A DNA stretch of 64,000 nucleotides from Massilia timonae CCUG 45783 (GTDB lineage Bacteria > Pseudomonadota > Gammaproteobacteria > Burkholderiales > Burkholderiaceae_D), in the NCBI RefSeq assembly GCF_000315425.1, contig NZ_JH992922.1, positions 2,262,204 to 2,326,203 on the forward strand, written 5' to 3'. This document shows, piece after piece, positions 18,824 through 28,113 of this stretch. A model generated the notes under the pieces. It saw only the letters and a program-made list of their open reading frames with translations. It did not search any database and was not told the DNA's origin. The translations under genes were made by a program, and so were the position numbers. Position 1 is the stretch's first letter. Each line of letters begins with the position of its first letter.

Positions 18824-18846
18824 CCTTGCGCGCCGTCCCGGCCGGA

Positions 18847-20121
18847 TTACGCGAACAGGTCGACCATTCCGCGCTCGCCCAGGCCCACGGTGCGGGTGCG
18901 TGGCGCGACTTCGTTCACTGCGGGCTCGCCCTCGTTGCCGGCGCCAGCGCCGGCCAGGTTGCCATTGGCGCCCGTGCCGCCGGACGCACGGCGTTGGTCA
19001 TCCTGCTGCTGCTGGCGTGCGCCGGCGTCGACCGTCGCGTTATTCAGGGCGATGCCGCTCTCGCTCATCATCTCGCGCAGGCGCGGGAGGGCGTTTTCCA
19101 GGGCCTGGCGCACTTCCAGCTGCTCGGCCGAGAAGGCCACGCTGGCCTGGTCGTTGCTCACGTTGAGCACGATCTGGACCGGGCCCAGGTCGGGCGGGTT
19201 CAGGGTCAGGGTGGCGGCCTGCTCCTTGCCGACCATGTAGACGATGCGCTGGCTGACCTGGTTGTCCCAGGCCTGGCTGCCCACCCGGGCCGGGATGCGG
19301 TCGCCCGGCACGGCGGCCGGGTTGCCGACCGCGTCCGCCATCTTGGCGGCCTGGGCCTGCAGCTGGGCCAGCGGGGCCGGGGCTTCCTCGACCGCCGTTG
19401 CCAGTTGCTGCTGGCTTTCGCGCAGCTGGGTCTGGAACTGGGCGGCATCCTGCTGACCTTCCGGCAGGGCGCCGGCCTGGACCTGGGGCGCGTTCGGGTC
19501 GACCGGGGCACGCTGCACGCCGGCGGCCAGCGAGACGCCTTTGCCGAGCTCGTCGGTGACGGCGGCGCCGGCCGCGGCGTCACCGGCCGCGCTGCCGGCC
19601 GCGCCGGTCATGTGCTCCAGCGCGCTTTCCAGCGCCTTCGATTGCAGGTCGCCGGCAGCGGCCGCGTCGAGCGGCACGGCAGCGGCGTCGGCGCTTGCGG
19701 GCCTGGTCAGGCTGGCCATGAAGGCCAGCATGTCGGTGACCGGCGTCGTGGCCGCGGCGGCGGCTTCGGCCGCGCCGGATTCTTCCGCGCCCTCGGCGGA
19801 CGCGGTCTTCGCTTCGCCTTCGTGGCTGGCCGGCTTGACGCCGGACTTGGTCTGTTCGCGCACCGGCTCGCGGTTGGTGGGCTTGTCGGCGGCATTCGGT
19901 TTCGATTGCTGCTGCGCGGCCGGCTTCGGCTGCTGGGCAGCCGGGGTCGGCGCCTGCGGCTGCGGCGCCTGCTGGCGCGCCGCCAGTTCGCGCGACAGGG
20001 TGGCGCCGAAGGCGCCATTGTTGCGTGCGCTGTCGGCCAGCCGGTCCTGACTCGCACTGCGTGGCGCGCTGGCATTGGCGCCCGTGGTCTGGAACAGGAG
20101 ATTCGTGGTCTGCGTCGTCAT
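18847..20121 (-). CDS. fliK: FliK, hook-length control protein
   Basis: FliK measures the hook and switches export specificity through FlhB. The N-terminal two thirds is a Gln/Ala/Pro-rich, low-complexity ruler. The C-terminal Flg_hook domain is clear (VSQRIVYMVGKEQAATLTLN, PPDLGPVQIVLNVSNDQASV, RQALENALPRLREMMSESGI). I placed the start at ATG 20121 (MTTQTTNLLF, 424 residues), 7 bp after fliJ; a frame from 20154 would overlap fliJ. Confidence 0.94.
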   Translation of the reverse strand: MTTQTTNLLFQTTGANASAPRSASQDRLADSARNNGAFGATLSRELAARQQAPQPQAPTPAAQQPKPAAQQQSKPNAADKPTNREPVREQTKSGVKPASHEGEAKTASAEGAEESGAAEAAAAATTPVTDMLAFMASLTRPASADAAAVPLDAAAAGDLQSKALESALEHMTGAAGSAAGDAAAGAAVTDELGKGVSLAAGVQRAPVDPNAPQVQAGALPEGQQDAAQFQTQLRESQQQLATAVEEAPAPLAQLQAQAAKMADAVGNPAAVPGDRIPARVGSQAWDNQVSQRIVYMVGKEQAATLTLNPPDLGPVQIVLNVSNDQASVAFSAEQLEVRQALENALPRLREMMSESGIALNNATVDAGARQQQQDDQRRASGGTGANGNLAGAGAGNEGEPAVNEVAPRTRTVGLGERGMVDLFA

Positions 20122-20128
20122 GATTCGC

Positions 20129-20572
20129 TCAGCGTTGTTTGTAGCGGGCGCCACGCGCCGCGTGGTCGTCCATCAGTTTCTGGTCGCGCTTGTTCTGCAC
20201 CTTGAGCGCTTCGCTCGCGGCGCGTTCGTTCAGCGTGCGATACGACAAGCGCTTGCGTTCGCTTTCCTGCAAAGTCTTGCGCTCGGATTCCGCCTTGAAT
20301 TGGGCATGCTTCAACACGTCGCGCTGGCCATTCAAGGCATTGTCCAACTTGCCAATAAAGGCAACGAAGTTGTGGTACGCGAAAGGCGTGATGCCGGCCA
20401 CCTGGGCGGCATCGAGCTTGCGCGCATATTCGTCGCGGTAGCCGACCAGCATTTCCAGCTTCTGTTCGGCTTCCTCGACCAGTTTGTTGGCCGCGCCCAG
20501 GCGCTTGGCGGCAGCATCGGAATCCTTCTGCGCCAGGTCGATCAGTGTTTCAAGTGCGGATAATTGGGCCAT
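20129..20572 (-). CDS. fliJ: FliJ, export-chaperone/ATPase stalk protein
   Basis: A 147-residue protein that is almost entirely charged alpha-helix and predicted to form an antiparallel coiled coil (LETLIDLAQKDSDAAAKRLG through NKRDQKLMDDHAARGARYKQ). FliJ inserts into the FliI hexamer like the gamma subunit of F1 and aids export. It is placed between fliI (36 bp) and fliK, as in other proteobacteria. Confidence 0.94.
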   Translation of the reverse strand: MAQLSALETLIDLAQKDSDAAAKRLGAANKLVEEAEQKLEMLVGYRDEYARKLDAAQVAGITPFAYHNFVAFIGKLDNALNGQRDVLKHAQFKAESERKTLQESERKRLSYRTLNERAASEALKVQNKRDQKLMDDHAARGARYKQR

Positions 20573-20608
20573 GGTGCAGCGATTTTAACGCTGGACAATT
20601 CTCGCCGA

Positions 20609-22033
20609 TCAGTTGAATAGCGAGGAAAGTTGCCCCAAGCTCTGGGGAAGCGTGGCGTTGTCGTGGATTTCCTGGCACAGGAATTCTTCGATGGCCCCAT
20701 GCTTCGCGATGGCCTGGTCGAGCACCGGATCGCTGCCGGCGGCATAGGCGCCGACATTGATCAGGTCGCGCGAGCGTTGATAGCGCGAATACAATTGTTT
20801 GAGCTTGCGCGCCGCCAGCTGGTGTTCGTGCGTCGTGATCGAGTGCATCGCGCGCGAAATCGACTGCTCGATGTCGATCGCCGGATAATGCCCGGCCTCG
20901 GCCAGGTGGCGGTTGAGCACGATGTGGCCGTCGAGAATACCGCGCGCCGCATCGGCGATCGGATCCTGCTGGTCATCGCCCTCGGACAGCACGGTATAGA
21001 AAGCCGTGATCGAGCCGCCGCCTTCCAGGCCGTTTCCGGCCCGTTCCACCAGCACCGGCAGCTTGGCGAACACCGATGGGGGATAACCCTTGGTGGCCGG
21101 CGGCTCGCCGATCGCCAGCGCGATCTCGCGCTGCGCCATCGCGTAGCGGGTCAGCGAATCCATGATCAGCATCACGTTCTTGCCCTGGTCGCGGAAATGT
21201 TCGGCGATCGCCGTGGCGTAGGCCGCCCCCTGCAGGCGCAGCAGCGGCGGCGAGTCGGCCGGGGCCGCCACGACGGCCGAGCGGGCGCGGCCTTCGGGGC
21301 CGAGGATCTGGTCGATGAATTCCTTGACCTCGCGGCCACGTTCGCCGATGAGTCCGACCACGATGACGTCGGCTTCGGTATAGCGCGCGATCATCCCCAG
21401 CAGCACCGATTTGCCGACGCCGGTGCCCGCGAACAGGCCCAGGCGCTGGCCACGGCCCACGGTCAGCATCGCATTGATGGCGCGCACGCCGACGTCGAGC
21501 GTGTCCTTGATCGGCGCGCGGTCGAGCGGATTGACCGGCCGCGCATTGAGCGGGCCCACCTCGCTCGTGCCGAGCGGGCCGAGGCCGTCGAGCGGACGGC
21601 CGGCGCCATCGACCACGCGGCCCAGCAGCTGCATGCCGACCGGCAGGTGGCGCGCGCGGTCTTGCGGACGCCGGCGCCCGTGCGGCACGGTGCCCGGCGG
21701 CGGCAGCACGCTCTCGACCGGGAAGACGCGCGAACCGGGCACCACGCCTTCGGTATCGCTTTGCGGCATCAGGAACAGGCGTTCGCCCTCGAAGCCGACC
21801 ACTTCGGCCTCGATGAAGCCGCTGGCGGTGGGGATCGTGGCGGCGGCGCCGACCGCGAGGCGCAGGCCGACGCATTCCATCACCAGCCCGGCCACGCGCG
21901 TGACGCGGCCCGACACTTGCAGCGGATCGGCGAAGCTGACCAGGGTATCGCAGTCGCGCAGATAGGATTTCCAGCGTCCGGTGTGCGGGTCGCCGCTGCC
22001 CGTGCCTTCCTGGTGGTGCTGGTGGTCGTCCAT
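20609..22033 (-). CDS. fliI: FliI, flagellum-specific export ATPase
   Basis: FliI is the F1-beta-like ATPase of the export apparatus. The Walker A site is [12 protein letters not shown] at about residues 200-211; [18 protein letters not shown], the Walker B region [16 protein letters not shown] and [14 protein letters not shown] follow. The start is taken as ATG 22033, which overlaps the fliH stop as TGATG (474 residues); ATG 22048 is an upstream alternative. Confidence 0.97.
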   Translation of the reverse strand: MDDHQHHQEGTGSGDPHTGRWKSYLRDCDTLVSFADPLQVSGRVTRVAGLVMECVGLRLAVGAAATIPTASGFIEAEVVGFEGERLFLMPQSDTEGVVPGSRVFPVESVLPPPGTVPHGRRRPQDRARHLPVGMQLLGRVVDGAGRPLDGLGPLGTSEVGPLNARPVNPLDRAPIKDTLDVGVRAINAMLTVGRGQRLGLFAGTGVGKSVLLGMIARYTEADVIVVGLIGERGREVKEFIDQILGPEGRARSAVVAAPADSPPLLRLQGAAYATAIAEHFRDQGKNVMLIMDSLTRYAMAQREIALAIGEPPATKGYPPSVFAKLPVLVERAGNGLEGGGSITAFYTVLSEGDDQQDPIADAARGILDGHIVLNRHLAEAGHYPAIDIEQSISRAMHSITTHEHQLAARKLKQLYSRYQRSRDLINVGAYAAGSDPVLDQAIAKHGAIEEFLCQEIHDNATLPQSLGQLSSLFN

Positions 22034-22773
22034 CAGTCGCCCAGCCATTCGACGTTGGCGCCCAGCGCGTGGGTCAGGCGGTTCCAGCGGGCCGCGGCTT
22101 GGGCGTCGATCTGGTTAGTAGCGGTCTCGACCTTGCAGCCGCCGCGCGCGATGGAACCGTTCTCGACGATGCGCCAGCCGCCCTTGCTCAATTCCTCGGC
22201 CATGCCATGGCGCACCAGTTCGGCATCCAGCGGGTTCAGGGTGAGCACGGCCGGCTGTTGCAGCACGGGCAACTGGTCGATGGCGTCGCGCACCACCGAC
22301 AGGATCAGTTCGGGACGCACGTCGAAACCGGTGCGCACCATACCGCGCGCCAGGCGCAGGGCCAGTTCCAATACGTCGCGCGCGATGGTCTCGTCGGCCT
22401 GGGCGATGGCGTCGCCGAAGCTGGCGGCCACCTGGCGCAACTGCGCCAGCTCGGCCGCGGCTTCGCGCTGGCCGGCCTCAGCGCCTTCGGCGTAACCTTG
22501 TGCGCGGCCCTCGTGATGGCCCTGGGCGCGGCCTTCTTCCAGCCCTTGCGCGAAGCCTTCCTGGCGCGCCGCTTCGCGCATCGCTTCCAGTTCTTCGACG
22601 CTGGGCAGGGAAAATCCCGGCGGCAGGGCGGGCGTGGCGTCAGCAGAAGGGGAGGCGCTGGACGCGGCCGCGGCCTCGGCCGCGCGGCGTGCGAGCGTGC
22701 TGGGACGATCGTCGCCGAACGACGCCATTTCCCAGCGCTGGTAGGCGCTCTGCTGTTCTTTCGGTATTGCCAT
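22033..22773 (-). CDS. fliH: FliH, regulator of the export ATPase
   Basis: FliH binds FliI and docks it to FliN. The central part has glycine every fourth residue ([20 protein letters not shown], then GYAEGAEAG), the GxxxG helix of FliH. The C-terminal domain is V1/F1-like ([31 protein letters not shown]). Its ATG overlaps the fliG stop as TGATG, and its own stop overlaps fliI. Length is 246 residues. Confidence 0.95.
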   Translation of the reverse strand: MAIPKEQQSAYQRWEMASFGDDRPSTLARRAAEAAAASSASPSADATPALPPGFSLPSVEELEAMREAARQEGFAQGLEEGRAQGHHEGRAQGYAEGAEAGQREAAAELAQLRQVAASFGDAIAQADETIARDVLELALRLARGMVRTGFDVRPELILSVVRDAIDQLPVLQQPAVLTLNPLDAELVRHGMAEELSKGGWRIVENGSIARGGCKVETATNQIDAQAAARWNRLTHALGANVEWLGD

Positions 22774-23777
22774 CAGACGAACGAATCCTCACCTTTTCCG
22801 CCCAGCACGATCTGGCCTTCGTCCGCCAGGCGGCGCACGATCTGCAGGATCTGCTTCTGCTGCGATTCTACTTCGGACAGGCGCACCGGACCCTTCGATT
22901 CCAGGTCTTCGCGCATCATTTCGCTGGCACGCTGCGACATATTCTTGAAGATCTTCTCGCGCAAGTCCTGCGAGGCGCCCTTGAGCGCGATGATCAGCAT
23001 CTCGGACTGCACTTCACGCAACAGCAACTGGATGCCGCGGTCGTCGATGTCGATGATGTTGTCGAACACGAACATCTCGTCCATGATCTTCTGCGCCATG
23101 TCGTTGTCGTAGTTCTTGATATTGTCCATCACGGCTTGCTCTTGCTCGCCGCTCATGAAGTTCAGGATCTCGGCCGCGGTACGCACGCCGCCCAGCGAGG
23201 ACTTCTTGATGTGTTCATTACCCGACAACAGCTTGGTCAGCACGTCGTTCAGCTCGCGCAGGGCGGCCGGCTGCACGCCGTCCAGCGTGGCGATGCGCAG
23301 CACGACGTCGTTGCGCAGTCGTTCGGTAAAGTTTGCCAGAATTTCGCAGGCCTGGTCGCGTTCGAGGTGGACCAGGATGGTGGCGATGATCTGCGGGTGC
23401 TCGTTGCGGATCAGCTCGGCCACCGAGACCGAGTCCATCCACTTCAGGCTCTCGATGCCCGAGGCGTCCTTGCCGCCGAGAATGCGGTTCAGCAAGACTG
23501 CCGCCTTGTCGTCGCCCAGCGCCTTGGTCAGCACCTGGCGGATGTACTCGTCCGAATCGAGGCCGACGGTCGAGTGCAGATTGGTCTCTTCGACGAACTC
23601 TTCGAGCACCGTGACCACCTGGCCATGCTGCACCGCCTTCATCTGCGCCATCGCCGCGCCCAGCTTGAGCACTTCGCGCGGGCCGAGGAACTTCATCACC
23701 TCGGCCGCTTCGGCTTCACCCAGGGCCAGCATCAGGATTGCCGCCTTGTTCGTGCCGTCCTTGTCTTTATCACTCAT
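22773..23777 (-). CDS. fliG: FliG, rotor torque protein
   Basis: FliG sits on the MS ring and interacts with MotA. The 334 residues show the N-terminal FliF-binding region (KAAILMLALGEAEAAEVMKF), the middle-domain EHPQ motif (LIRNEHPQIIATILVHL), and a C-terminal torque domain with alternating charges (MDEMFVFDNIIDIDDRGIQL, then LLREVQ). Its start overlaps the fliF stop by 8 bp (ATGAGTGA), indicating coupling. Confidence 0.97.
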   Translation of the reverse strand: MSDKDKDGTNKAAILMLALGEAEAAEVMKFLGPREVLKLGAAMAQMKAVQHGQVVTVLEEFVEETNLHSTVGLDSDEYIRQVLTKALGDDKAAVLLNRILGGKDASGIESLKWMDSVSVAELIRNEHPQIIATILVHLERDQACEILANFTERLRNDVVLRIATLDGVQPAALRELNDVLTKLLSGNEHIKKSSLGGVRTAAEILNFMSGEQEQAVMDNIKNYDNDMAQKIMDEMFVFDNIIDIDDRGIQLLLREVQSEMLIIALKGASQDLREKIFKNMSQRASEMMREDLESKGPVRLSEVESQQKQILQIVRRLADEGQIVLGGKGEDSFV

Positions 23778-25470
23778 TTGAACCCAACCATGCCTTGATG
23801 ACGTTTGCGACGATGCGCGGATCTTCGTTTGCCAGGTCTTTCGCCAACTTCAGGTTGGCGCGGTAACCCATGTCCCGGCGAATCTTCTCTTCTTCCTCGA
23901 GGTCTTCCTCGTCTTCCTCGGCTTCCTCTTCGCCTTCCCCGCCTTTGGCCTTCTCGTCTTCCTTCGGCTCTTCCGGGATGGCGGTGGCTTCGTCGAACTT
24001 CTTGATCGCCGGACGCAGCAGCGGTCGCAGGAAGCGGTAGTACAGGAAGGCGATCACGGCGAACACGAAAGCGTAGCGGGCCAGGTCCTTGAACAGCGGC
24101 ATATTCGCCGGGTCACGCCACCAGTCCGGTTCTACCACCGGATCGGCCGGCTTGTCCACACCGTCGAACGGTGCGTTGGTCACGTTCAGGGTGTCGCCGC
24201 GGGCCTGGCTGTAACCCATCGCCTGCTTGACCAGCTCGTTGATCTGGGCCACTTCGTTGGCCGCGAGCGGACGCACGGTGACCTTGCCGGTGGCCGGGTC
24301 GACGATGCGGCGGTAGTTCACCACCACGCCGACCGTCAGGCGCTTGATGCCGCCCATCGGACGCTGTTCGTAGCGGATGGTCTTGTCCAGCTCGTAATTC
24401 ATGGTGGCGTTCTTGGTGCTCGGACCCGTCGCGGCAGGCGCTTCGGCCGGCGGCTCGCCGTCGATCGGCGCGGTGTTCACGCCCGGCGGCTGGTTCGACA
24501 GCGCGCCCGGGATGCCCGACGGGCCGGCGCCGGCGCCTTGCGTTTCCGAGGTCTGCTGGCTGCGGATGGCCTGCGGCTCGGGCGGCGAGTTCGGCTTGTA
24601 CATCTCGGCCGCGGTATCGACCTGGGCGAAGTCCACCTCGGCGGTCGCTTCGGCGCGCACATTGCCCTCGCCGACCAGCGGCTTGATGATCGATTCGACC
24701 TGCTTGATGATGTTCTGCTGGACCTGGTCGACGTATTTCAGCTGGGTCGGGTCCAGGGTCTTGCCGCCCGCGCCCTTGTTGGCCTGCTCGGACAGCAGGG
24801 TGCCGTTCTGGTCGACCACGGTCACGTTGCCGATGGTCAGTTCAGGCACGCTGGACGCGACCAGGTGCGAGATGGCGCTGACCTGGCCCTGGTCCAGGGC
24901 GCGGCCCGGCTGGAGGTTGAGCAGCACCGAGGCGGTCGGCTTTTGCTGGTCGCGCACGAACACGGACGGCTTCGGCAGCGCCAGGTGGACGCGCGCGGCG
25001 CTCACCGAGCCCAGCGACTGGATCGAACGCGCCAGCTCGCCTTCGAGCGAGCGCTGGTAATTGACCTGTTCCAGGAACTGGGACACGCCCAGCTTCTGGT
25101 TTTCCATCAGCTCGAAGCCGACATTGCCGCCCTTCGGCAGGCCTTGCGCGGCCAGCTTCAGGCGCAGGTCGTGGATCTGCTCGCTAGGGACCAGGATCGC
25201 GCTGCCGCCTTCGGAAAACTTGTACTGCACCCCCATCTGGTCGAGCGATGCGGTGATGGCGCCACCGTCGCGGTCGCTGTAATTGGAGAACAGCACGCGA
25301 TACTCGGGCGCCTGGCTCCACATCCAGACAGCGATCATCAGCGCCAGAATCAGCGCGATGCCGCCGCCGATGGCGACGCGCTTGCCCATGGTCGTCTGGA
25401 AAAACGACGGGGGCGCAGCCGGGGGCTGGCCCTGGGTGGTGTCGAGAAGGTCTTCCGCAGTTGCTGCCAT
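23770..25470 (-). CDS. fliF: FliF, MS-ring protein
   Basis: FliF forms the inner-membrane MS ring. Two membrane helices flank a large periplasmic part: about residues 30-50 (GGIALILALMIAVWMWSQ) and about 455-475 (YAFVFAVIAFLYYRFL). Ring-building motifs include RVLFSNYSDRDGGAITASLD and RARVHLALPKP-like SAARVHLALPKPSVFV. The cytoplasmic tail has an extremely acidic stretch at about residues 495-535 and ends with the FliG-binding helix DPRIVANVIKAWLGSNE. It is the first gene of the leftward fli run, divergent from fliE. Confidence 0.97.
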   Translation of the reverse strand: MAATAEDLLDTTQGQPPAAPPSFFQTTMGKRVAIGGGIALILALMIAVWMWSQAPEYRVLFSNYSDRDGGAITASLDQMGVQYKFSEGGSAILVPSEQIHDLRLKLAAQGLPKGGNVGFELMENQKLGVSQFLEQVNYQRSLEGELARSIQSLGSVSAARVHLALPKPSVFVRDQQKPTASVLLNLQPGRALDQGQVSAISHLVASSVPELTIGNVTVVDQNGTLLSEQANKGAGGKTLDPTQLKYVDQVQQNIIKQVESIIKPLVGEGNVRAEATAEVDFAQVDTAAEMYKPNSPPEPQAIRSQQTSETQGAGAGPSGIPGALSNQPPGVNTAPIDGEPPAEAPAATGPSTKNATMNYELDKTIRYEQRPMGGIKRLTVGVVVNYRRIVDPATGKVTVRPLAANEVAQINELVKQAMGYSQARGDTLNVTNAPFDGVDKPADPVVEPDWWRDPANMPLFKDLARYAFVFAVIAFLYYRFLRPLLRPAIKKFDEATAIPEEPKEDEKAKGGEGEEEAEEDEEDLEEEEKIRRDMGYRANLKLAKDLANEDPRIVANVIKAWLGSNE

Positions 25471-25524
25471 GTTCGATGGATTCAGGTGAATGGGTGGGGA
25501 CAGGCAGCATTATGGAGCCCTGGG

Positions 25525-25538
25525 GCAACATTCAAACC
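25525..25538 (-). promoter_or_regulatory. Possible -24/-12 promoter before fliF
   Basis: Read leftward, GGTTTGAATGTTGC has GG and GC at the sigma-54 spacing with a TTGC -12 box, 55 bp before fliF. Only the GG, one G and TTGC match. Flagellar genes of this group are usually under FlhDC/sigma-70, so this is weak evidence. Confidence 0.25.
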
Positions 25539-25580
25539 CCGAAATAGGGGGCGTTTACCGCTTTAACTCATACGTGAAAT

Positions 25581-25596
25581 GGGCGCCCGCACTGCT
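25581..25596 (+). promoter_or_regulatory. Possible -24/-12 promoter before fliE
   Basis: GGGCGCCCGCACTGCT has GG and GC 12 bases apart, as sigma-54 requires, 64 bp upstream of fliE. The rest of the match is partial. It mirrors the candidate before fliF in the same 189 bp divergent gap. An FlhDC-activated sigma-70 promoter is equally possible. Confidence 0.22.
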
Positions 25597-25659
25597 ATTC
25601 TGCTTTCCTGAGTGCATTTGTAGATGATTCTACAAGGCAATAACATGCAGGAGGGTAAC

Positions 25660-26037
25660 ATGAGTATTGGCGGTATCGGCGGCATCGACAGCAGCCGCAT
25701 CCAGGCCATGATGGAGCAGCTCAAGGCGGCGGCCACCAAGCCGGAATCGGCGGGGCCGGTTGCCCCTGGTGGGCTCGGCAATGCCAGCGCGGTGGGCGGC
25801 AAGTCCGCGGTCAAGCTCGACTTCGCGGAAGCCTTGCACAATTCCCTGCAGGGCGTGAGCAACCGCTCGGCCGAGGCGCAGGCGCTGAGCCGGCGCTTCA
25901 CCATGGGCGACGACACGGTCAGCCTGTCGGACACCATGGTCGCGATGCAGAAATCGAGCATCGCCTTCCAGGCGACGGTGCAGGTGCGTAACAAGCTGGT
26001 GTCGGCCTATCACGACATCATGAACATGCAGGTGTGA
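25660..26037 (+). CDS. fliE: FliE, MS ring-rod junction protein
   Basis: FliE links the MS ring to the rod. The 125-residue product starts MSIGGIGGIDSSRIQAMMEQ, contains KLDFAEALHNSLQGVSNRSA, and ends with the conserved AFQATVQVRNKLVSAYHDIM. CAGGAGGG lies 5 bases before ATG 25660, which fixes the start; a longer frame from 25624 is unlikely. It is transcribed away from fliF, the usual arrangement in betaproteobacteria. Confidence 0.95.
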   Translation: MSIGGIGGIDSSRIQAMMEQLKAAATKPESAGPVAPGGLGNASAVGGKSAVKLDFAEALHNSLQGVSNRSAEAQALSRRFTMGDDTVSLSDTMVAMQKSSIAFQATVQVRNKLVSAYHDIMNMQV

Positions 26038-26089
26038 TGCCGGCGGCGGGAGGTCGAGCCAGGCCAGGCATGGCCGACCGTCCCGTGGT

Positions 26090-26142
26090 GCCGGAGGCGC
26101 CGGGAGACTTCTGCGAGCAGAAATCCCCGGGCGTCCTCCGGC
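26090..26142. terminator. Long imperfect hairpin between convergent fliE and the 75-residue gene
   Basis: GCCGGAGG (26090-26097) pairs with CCTCCGGC (26135-26142). Inside it, TTCTGC-GA-GCAGAA (26109-26122) forms a second stem. The structure lies between two convergent genes and is followed on the + strand by GCAGCGCTGCTTTCT. It may serve as a bidirectional transcription stop. Confidence 0.5.
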
Positions 26143-26153
26143 AGCGCTGCTTT

Positions 26154-26381
26154 CTAGATCTGCTCGACGTTCCCGCCGGTGGGAACGCCCTGGCCGGACT
26201 TGTAGGCCCCCAGTTCCACGTCCCCGACGGGCACCCGGTTGGTGGTCGCATAAGCCACCTGGGCCGCCTGGGTGAAGGCGCCGCTCTCGACGTGCGACAC
26301 GTGCGGCTGGGTCTGGCGCCGGTAGTAGGTGATTGCCGGCAGCCTGCCGGAACTGGTTTTCTGGGTCATGTAAAGAGGCAT
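26154..26381 (-). CDS. Uncharacterised 75-residue protein of the FHA/kinase module
   Basis: A small soluble protein starting MPLYMTQKTSSGRLPAITYY and rich in Gln, Thr, Gly and Tyr, with no signal peptide or membrane segment. GGAG lies 6 bases before ATG 26381, which supports translation. It starts 62 bp after the 453-residue unknown on the same strand and is probably read from the same sigma-54-type promoter. I do not recognise the family. An accessory or a small cargo of the upstream protein is possible, but that is only inference. Confidence 0.6.
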   Translation of the reverse strand: MPLYMTQKTSSGRLPAITYYRRQTQPHVSHVESGAFTQAAQVAYATTNRVPVGDVELGAYKSGQGVPTGGNVEQI

Positions 26382-26443
26382 GTCATCTCCATAATGCCTG
26401 AAGAGCGAAGGGGTTGAGGGAAGCGCCGTGGCCGATGGCGTGC

Positions 26444-27805
26444 TCAGGCGCTTTTACCCATGGTGATCGGCACCACGGCGATGACCTTGGGCGAGTTGGT
26501 GTTGTCGGTGATGGTGATCGAGGTCTTGTCGGCGGACATCGTCACATCCTGGCTGAAGCTGCTGGCGCCTTGCGACATATTGGCCTGGGCGCTCCAGCAG
26601 AAGCCGCCGATGGAAATGCTGCTCGCGCTGTTCTGCGACATCTTCGAGAACAGCGCCTGGATGCTCTGGGTGTCCGACGTCAGGGTCACCGAGGGCTTGA
26701 GCACCACCAGCAGCTTGCCGGCGCGCAGGTTCAGGATGCCATCGGGGCCGAACAGCTGCTTGTTGGCCAGGGCCGAGGTCGGCGAAACCTGGTCGTAGAA
26801 GTCGGCCACGATGCTCGAATCGAACCAGGCCCCGGGGACGATCGAAAACAGCTGGGCAGCCTGCGCGGTATAGGTCATGGTCATGCCCTGGACCAGGCTC
26901 GTGTAATCCTGGGCGTCGCTCGATTGCGAATACGAGGTCGAGGCCGAACCGCCCCAGAAGAATGCGTCGTAGGTGCCGGACGCCGAGACGTCCAGGAAGC
27001 TGCTGACCACCAGGTTGCTGCTGTTGGAATCGTCGAGCTTGATGGTCATCGAGATCTGCGGCGGCGCGCTGCTGGCCAGCGTCTGGAGTGCGCTCACGTA
27101 CCAGTCGTTGAGGCCGGGTGTGATGACGTATGCCGGCTGCAGATTGCCGGATGGATCGGCGATGCCGTTGCCCGCTGCGGGGCTCAGCACCACCTTGGCC
27201 TGGGCGCCGGAAATGGTCTGGTAGTCCGGGCCGCCGACCTGCTCCAGGGCCTGGTTGTACAGGGTAACCTGGGCGGAGACCGCGTTCTGGGCGCTGGTGA
27301 TCACCTGGTTCCAGCCGTTCTGCTGATACCACTGGGTATAGGTGGACTGGGCCGACGGCGGCAGGCTGGACTGGGCCGTGTTGAAGGCGACCCAGGCGGT
27401 CATGCAATTGGTGGTCGTCGTCGACAGCGCCTTCTGGGCAGCGATGACCTTGGCCCCATAGCCGTCGGCGATCTGCTGCAGCGCCGGATTCCCGCCCTTG
27501 AGGGCGATGGCGAACAGGAAGGCCTTGTACTGGTCGTAGAAATTCATCGACGACGCCGTGTACGACGGCGACCATGCCGGCATGACGTTGGCCCAGTTCT
27601 CCAGCCCGTTTACCACGGTGCTGCCCGGCACCGGCGGGGTGCCGGCGGCAGCCGGCAGGCCGGTCACGTCCATGTACTGCCAGTCGGCGTTGGTGAGCCC
27701 GCCGGTAGGCATCAAGGTTTTCGGGTCGAGGCCGGCCCCGGCGCTCGACGAGTTCAGTCCCTGGACGAATTTTTGCCACATGATGCTTGCTTGATTGACA
27801 GCCAT
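26444..27805 (-). CDS. Uncharacterised 453-residue protein under a sigma-54-type promoter
   Basis: I do not recognise this family. ATG 27805 (MAVNQASIMWQKFVQGLNSS) has GGAG 8 bases upstream; an upstream in-frame ATG at 27976 would run through the promoter and is rejected. The protein is rich in Ser, Ala, Gln and aromatic residues and poor in charge. It has no signal peptide or membrane helix. The N-terminal half appears helical (about residues 95-205); the C-terminal half appears to be beta-sheet with Ser/Thr strands (SMTIKLDDSNSSNLVVSSFL, FSIVPGAWFDSSIV). This composition recalls secreted, pore-forming or inclusion-type proteins, but nothing is proven. A -24/-12 promoter and regulator-like repeats lie upstream, with an FHA-type sigma-54 activator gene divergent. 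Confidence 0.75.
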   Translation of the reverse strand: MAVNQASIMWQKFVQGLNSSSAGAGLDPKTLMPTGGLTNADWQYMDVTGLPAAAGTPPVPGSTVVNGLENWANVMPAWSPSYTASSMNFYDQYKAFLFAIALKGGNPALQQIADGYGAKVIAAQKALSTTTTNCMTAWVAFNTAQSSLPPSAQSTYTQWYQQNGWNQVITSAQNAVSAQVTLYNQALEQVGGPDYQTISGAQAKVVLSPAAGNGIADPSGNLQPAYVITPGLNDWYVSALQTLASSAPPQISMTIKLDDSNSSNLVVSSFLDVSASGTYDAFFWGGSASTSYSQSSDAQDYTSLVQGMTMTYTAQAAQLFSIVPGAWFDSSIVADFYDQVSPTSALANKQLFGPDGILNLRAGKLLVVLKPSVTLTSDTQSIQALFSKMSQNSASSISIGGFCWSAQANMSQGASSFSQDVTMSADKTSITITDNTNSPKVIAVVPITMGKSA

Positions 27806-27917
27806 GATCGTTCTCCAGAAAGTTGCGAGGACTTCGTGTGTTCCCCAGTGGTTGGAATGGACCGGCGTCAAGCTGCCGGCCGGTGCGGCCGCCAGCGCGG
27901 TCCGCAGGCCATCTATC

Positions 27918-27932
27918 GCAAGGGGTGTGCCA
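27918..27932 (-). promoter_or_regulatory. Sigma-54 (-24/-12) promoter of the 453-residue gene
   Basis: Read leftward, TGGCAC-ACCCC-TTGC matches the sigma-54 consensus TGGCAC-N5-TTGC at every defined base. It lies 113 bp before ATG 27805, giving a leader of about 100 bases. A sigma-54 activator gene starts 180 bp away in the opposite direction, the usual layout of an activator with its target. Confidence 0.75.
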
Positions 27933-27954
27933 GCGCCGCACGCAAGGCTGTCGC

Positions 27955-27990
27955 GCGCATGAAGAGGCGATTTCATGCGCGGCGCATGCG
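27955..27990. promoter_or_regulatory. Three GCGCATG half-sites, candidate activator binding region
   Basis: GCGCATGAA (27955-27963) and TTCATGCGC (27972-27980) form a perfect 9-base inverted repeat with an 8-base gap. GCGCATGCG (27982-27990) forms a second inverted pair with the middle site. They lie 23-72 bases upstream of the -24/-12 element, where an enhancer-binding protein could act. A further GCGCATG overlaps the activator gene's own start (28110-28116). Confidence 0.5.
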
Positions 27991-28113
27991 AACAGGGCGT
28001 TATGTGGCTGGTTTACCGCTTTCGGCATTGTCAAGGGAGTGTAAAATCGACTTCCTGTTTCCACGACATATACATCGCCAGGGACCCGGACATGGCCGCT
28101 GTGAGGACCGCGC

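Noticed and set aside
27806..27976. N-terminal extension of the 453-residue protein to ATG 27976
   Set aside because: It would cover the sigma-54 promoter and lacks a ribosome site, whereas ATG 27805 has GGAG at good spacing.
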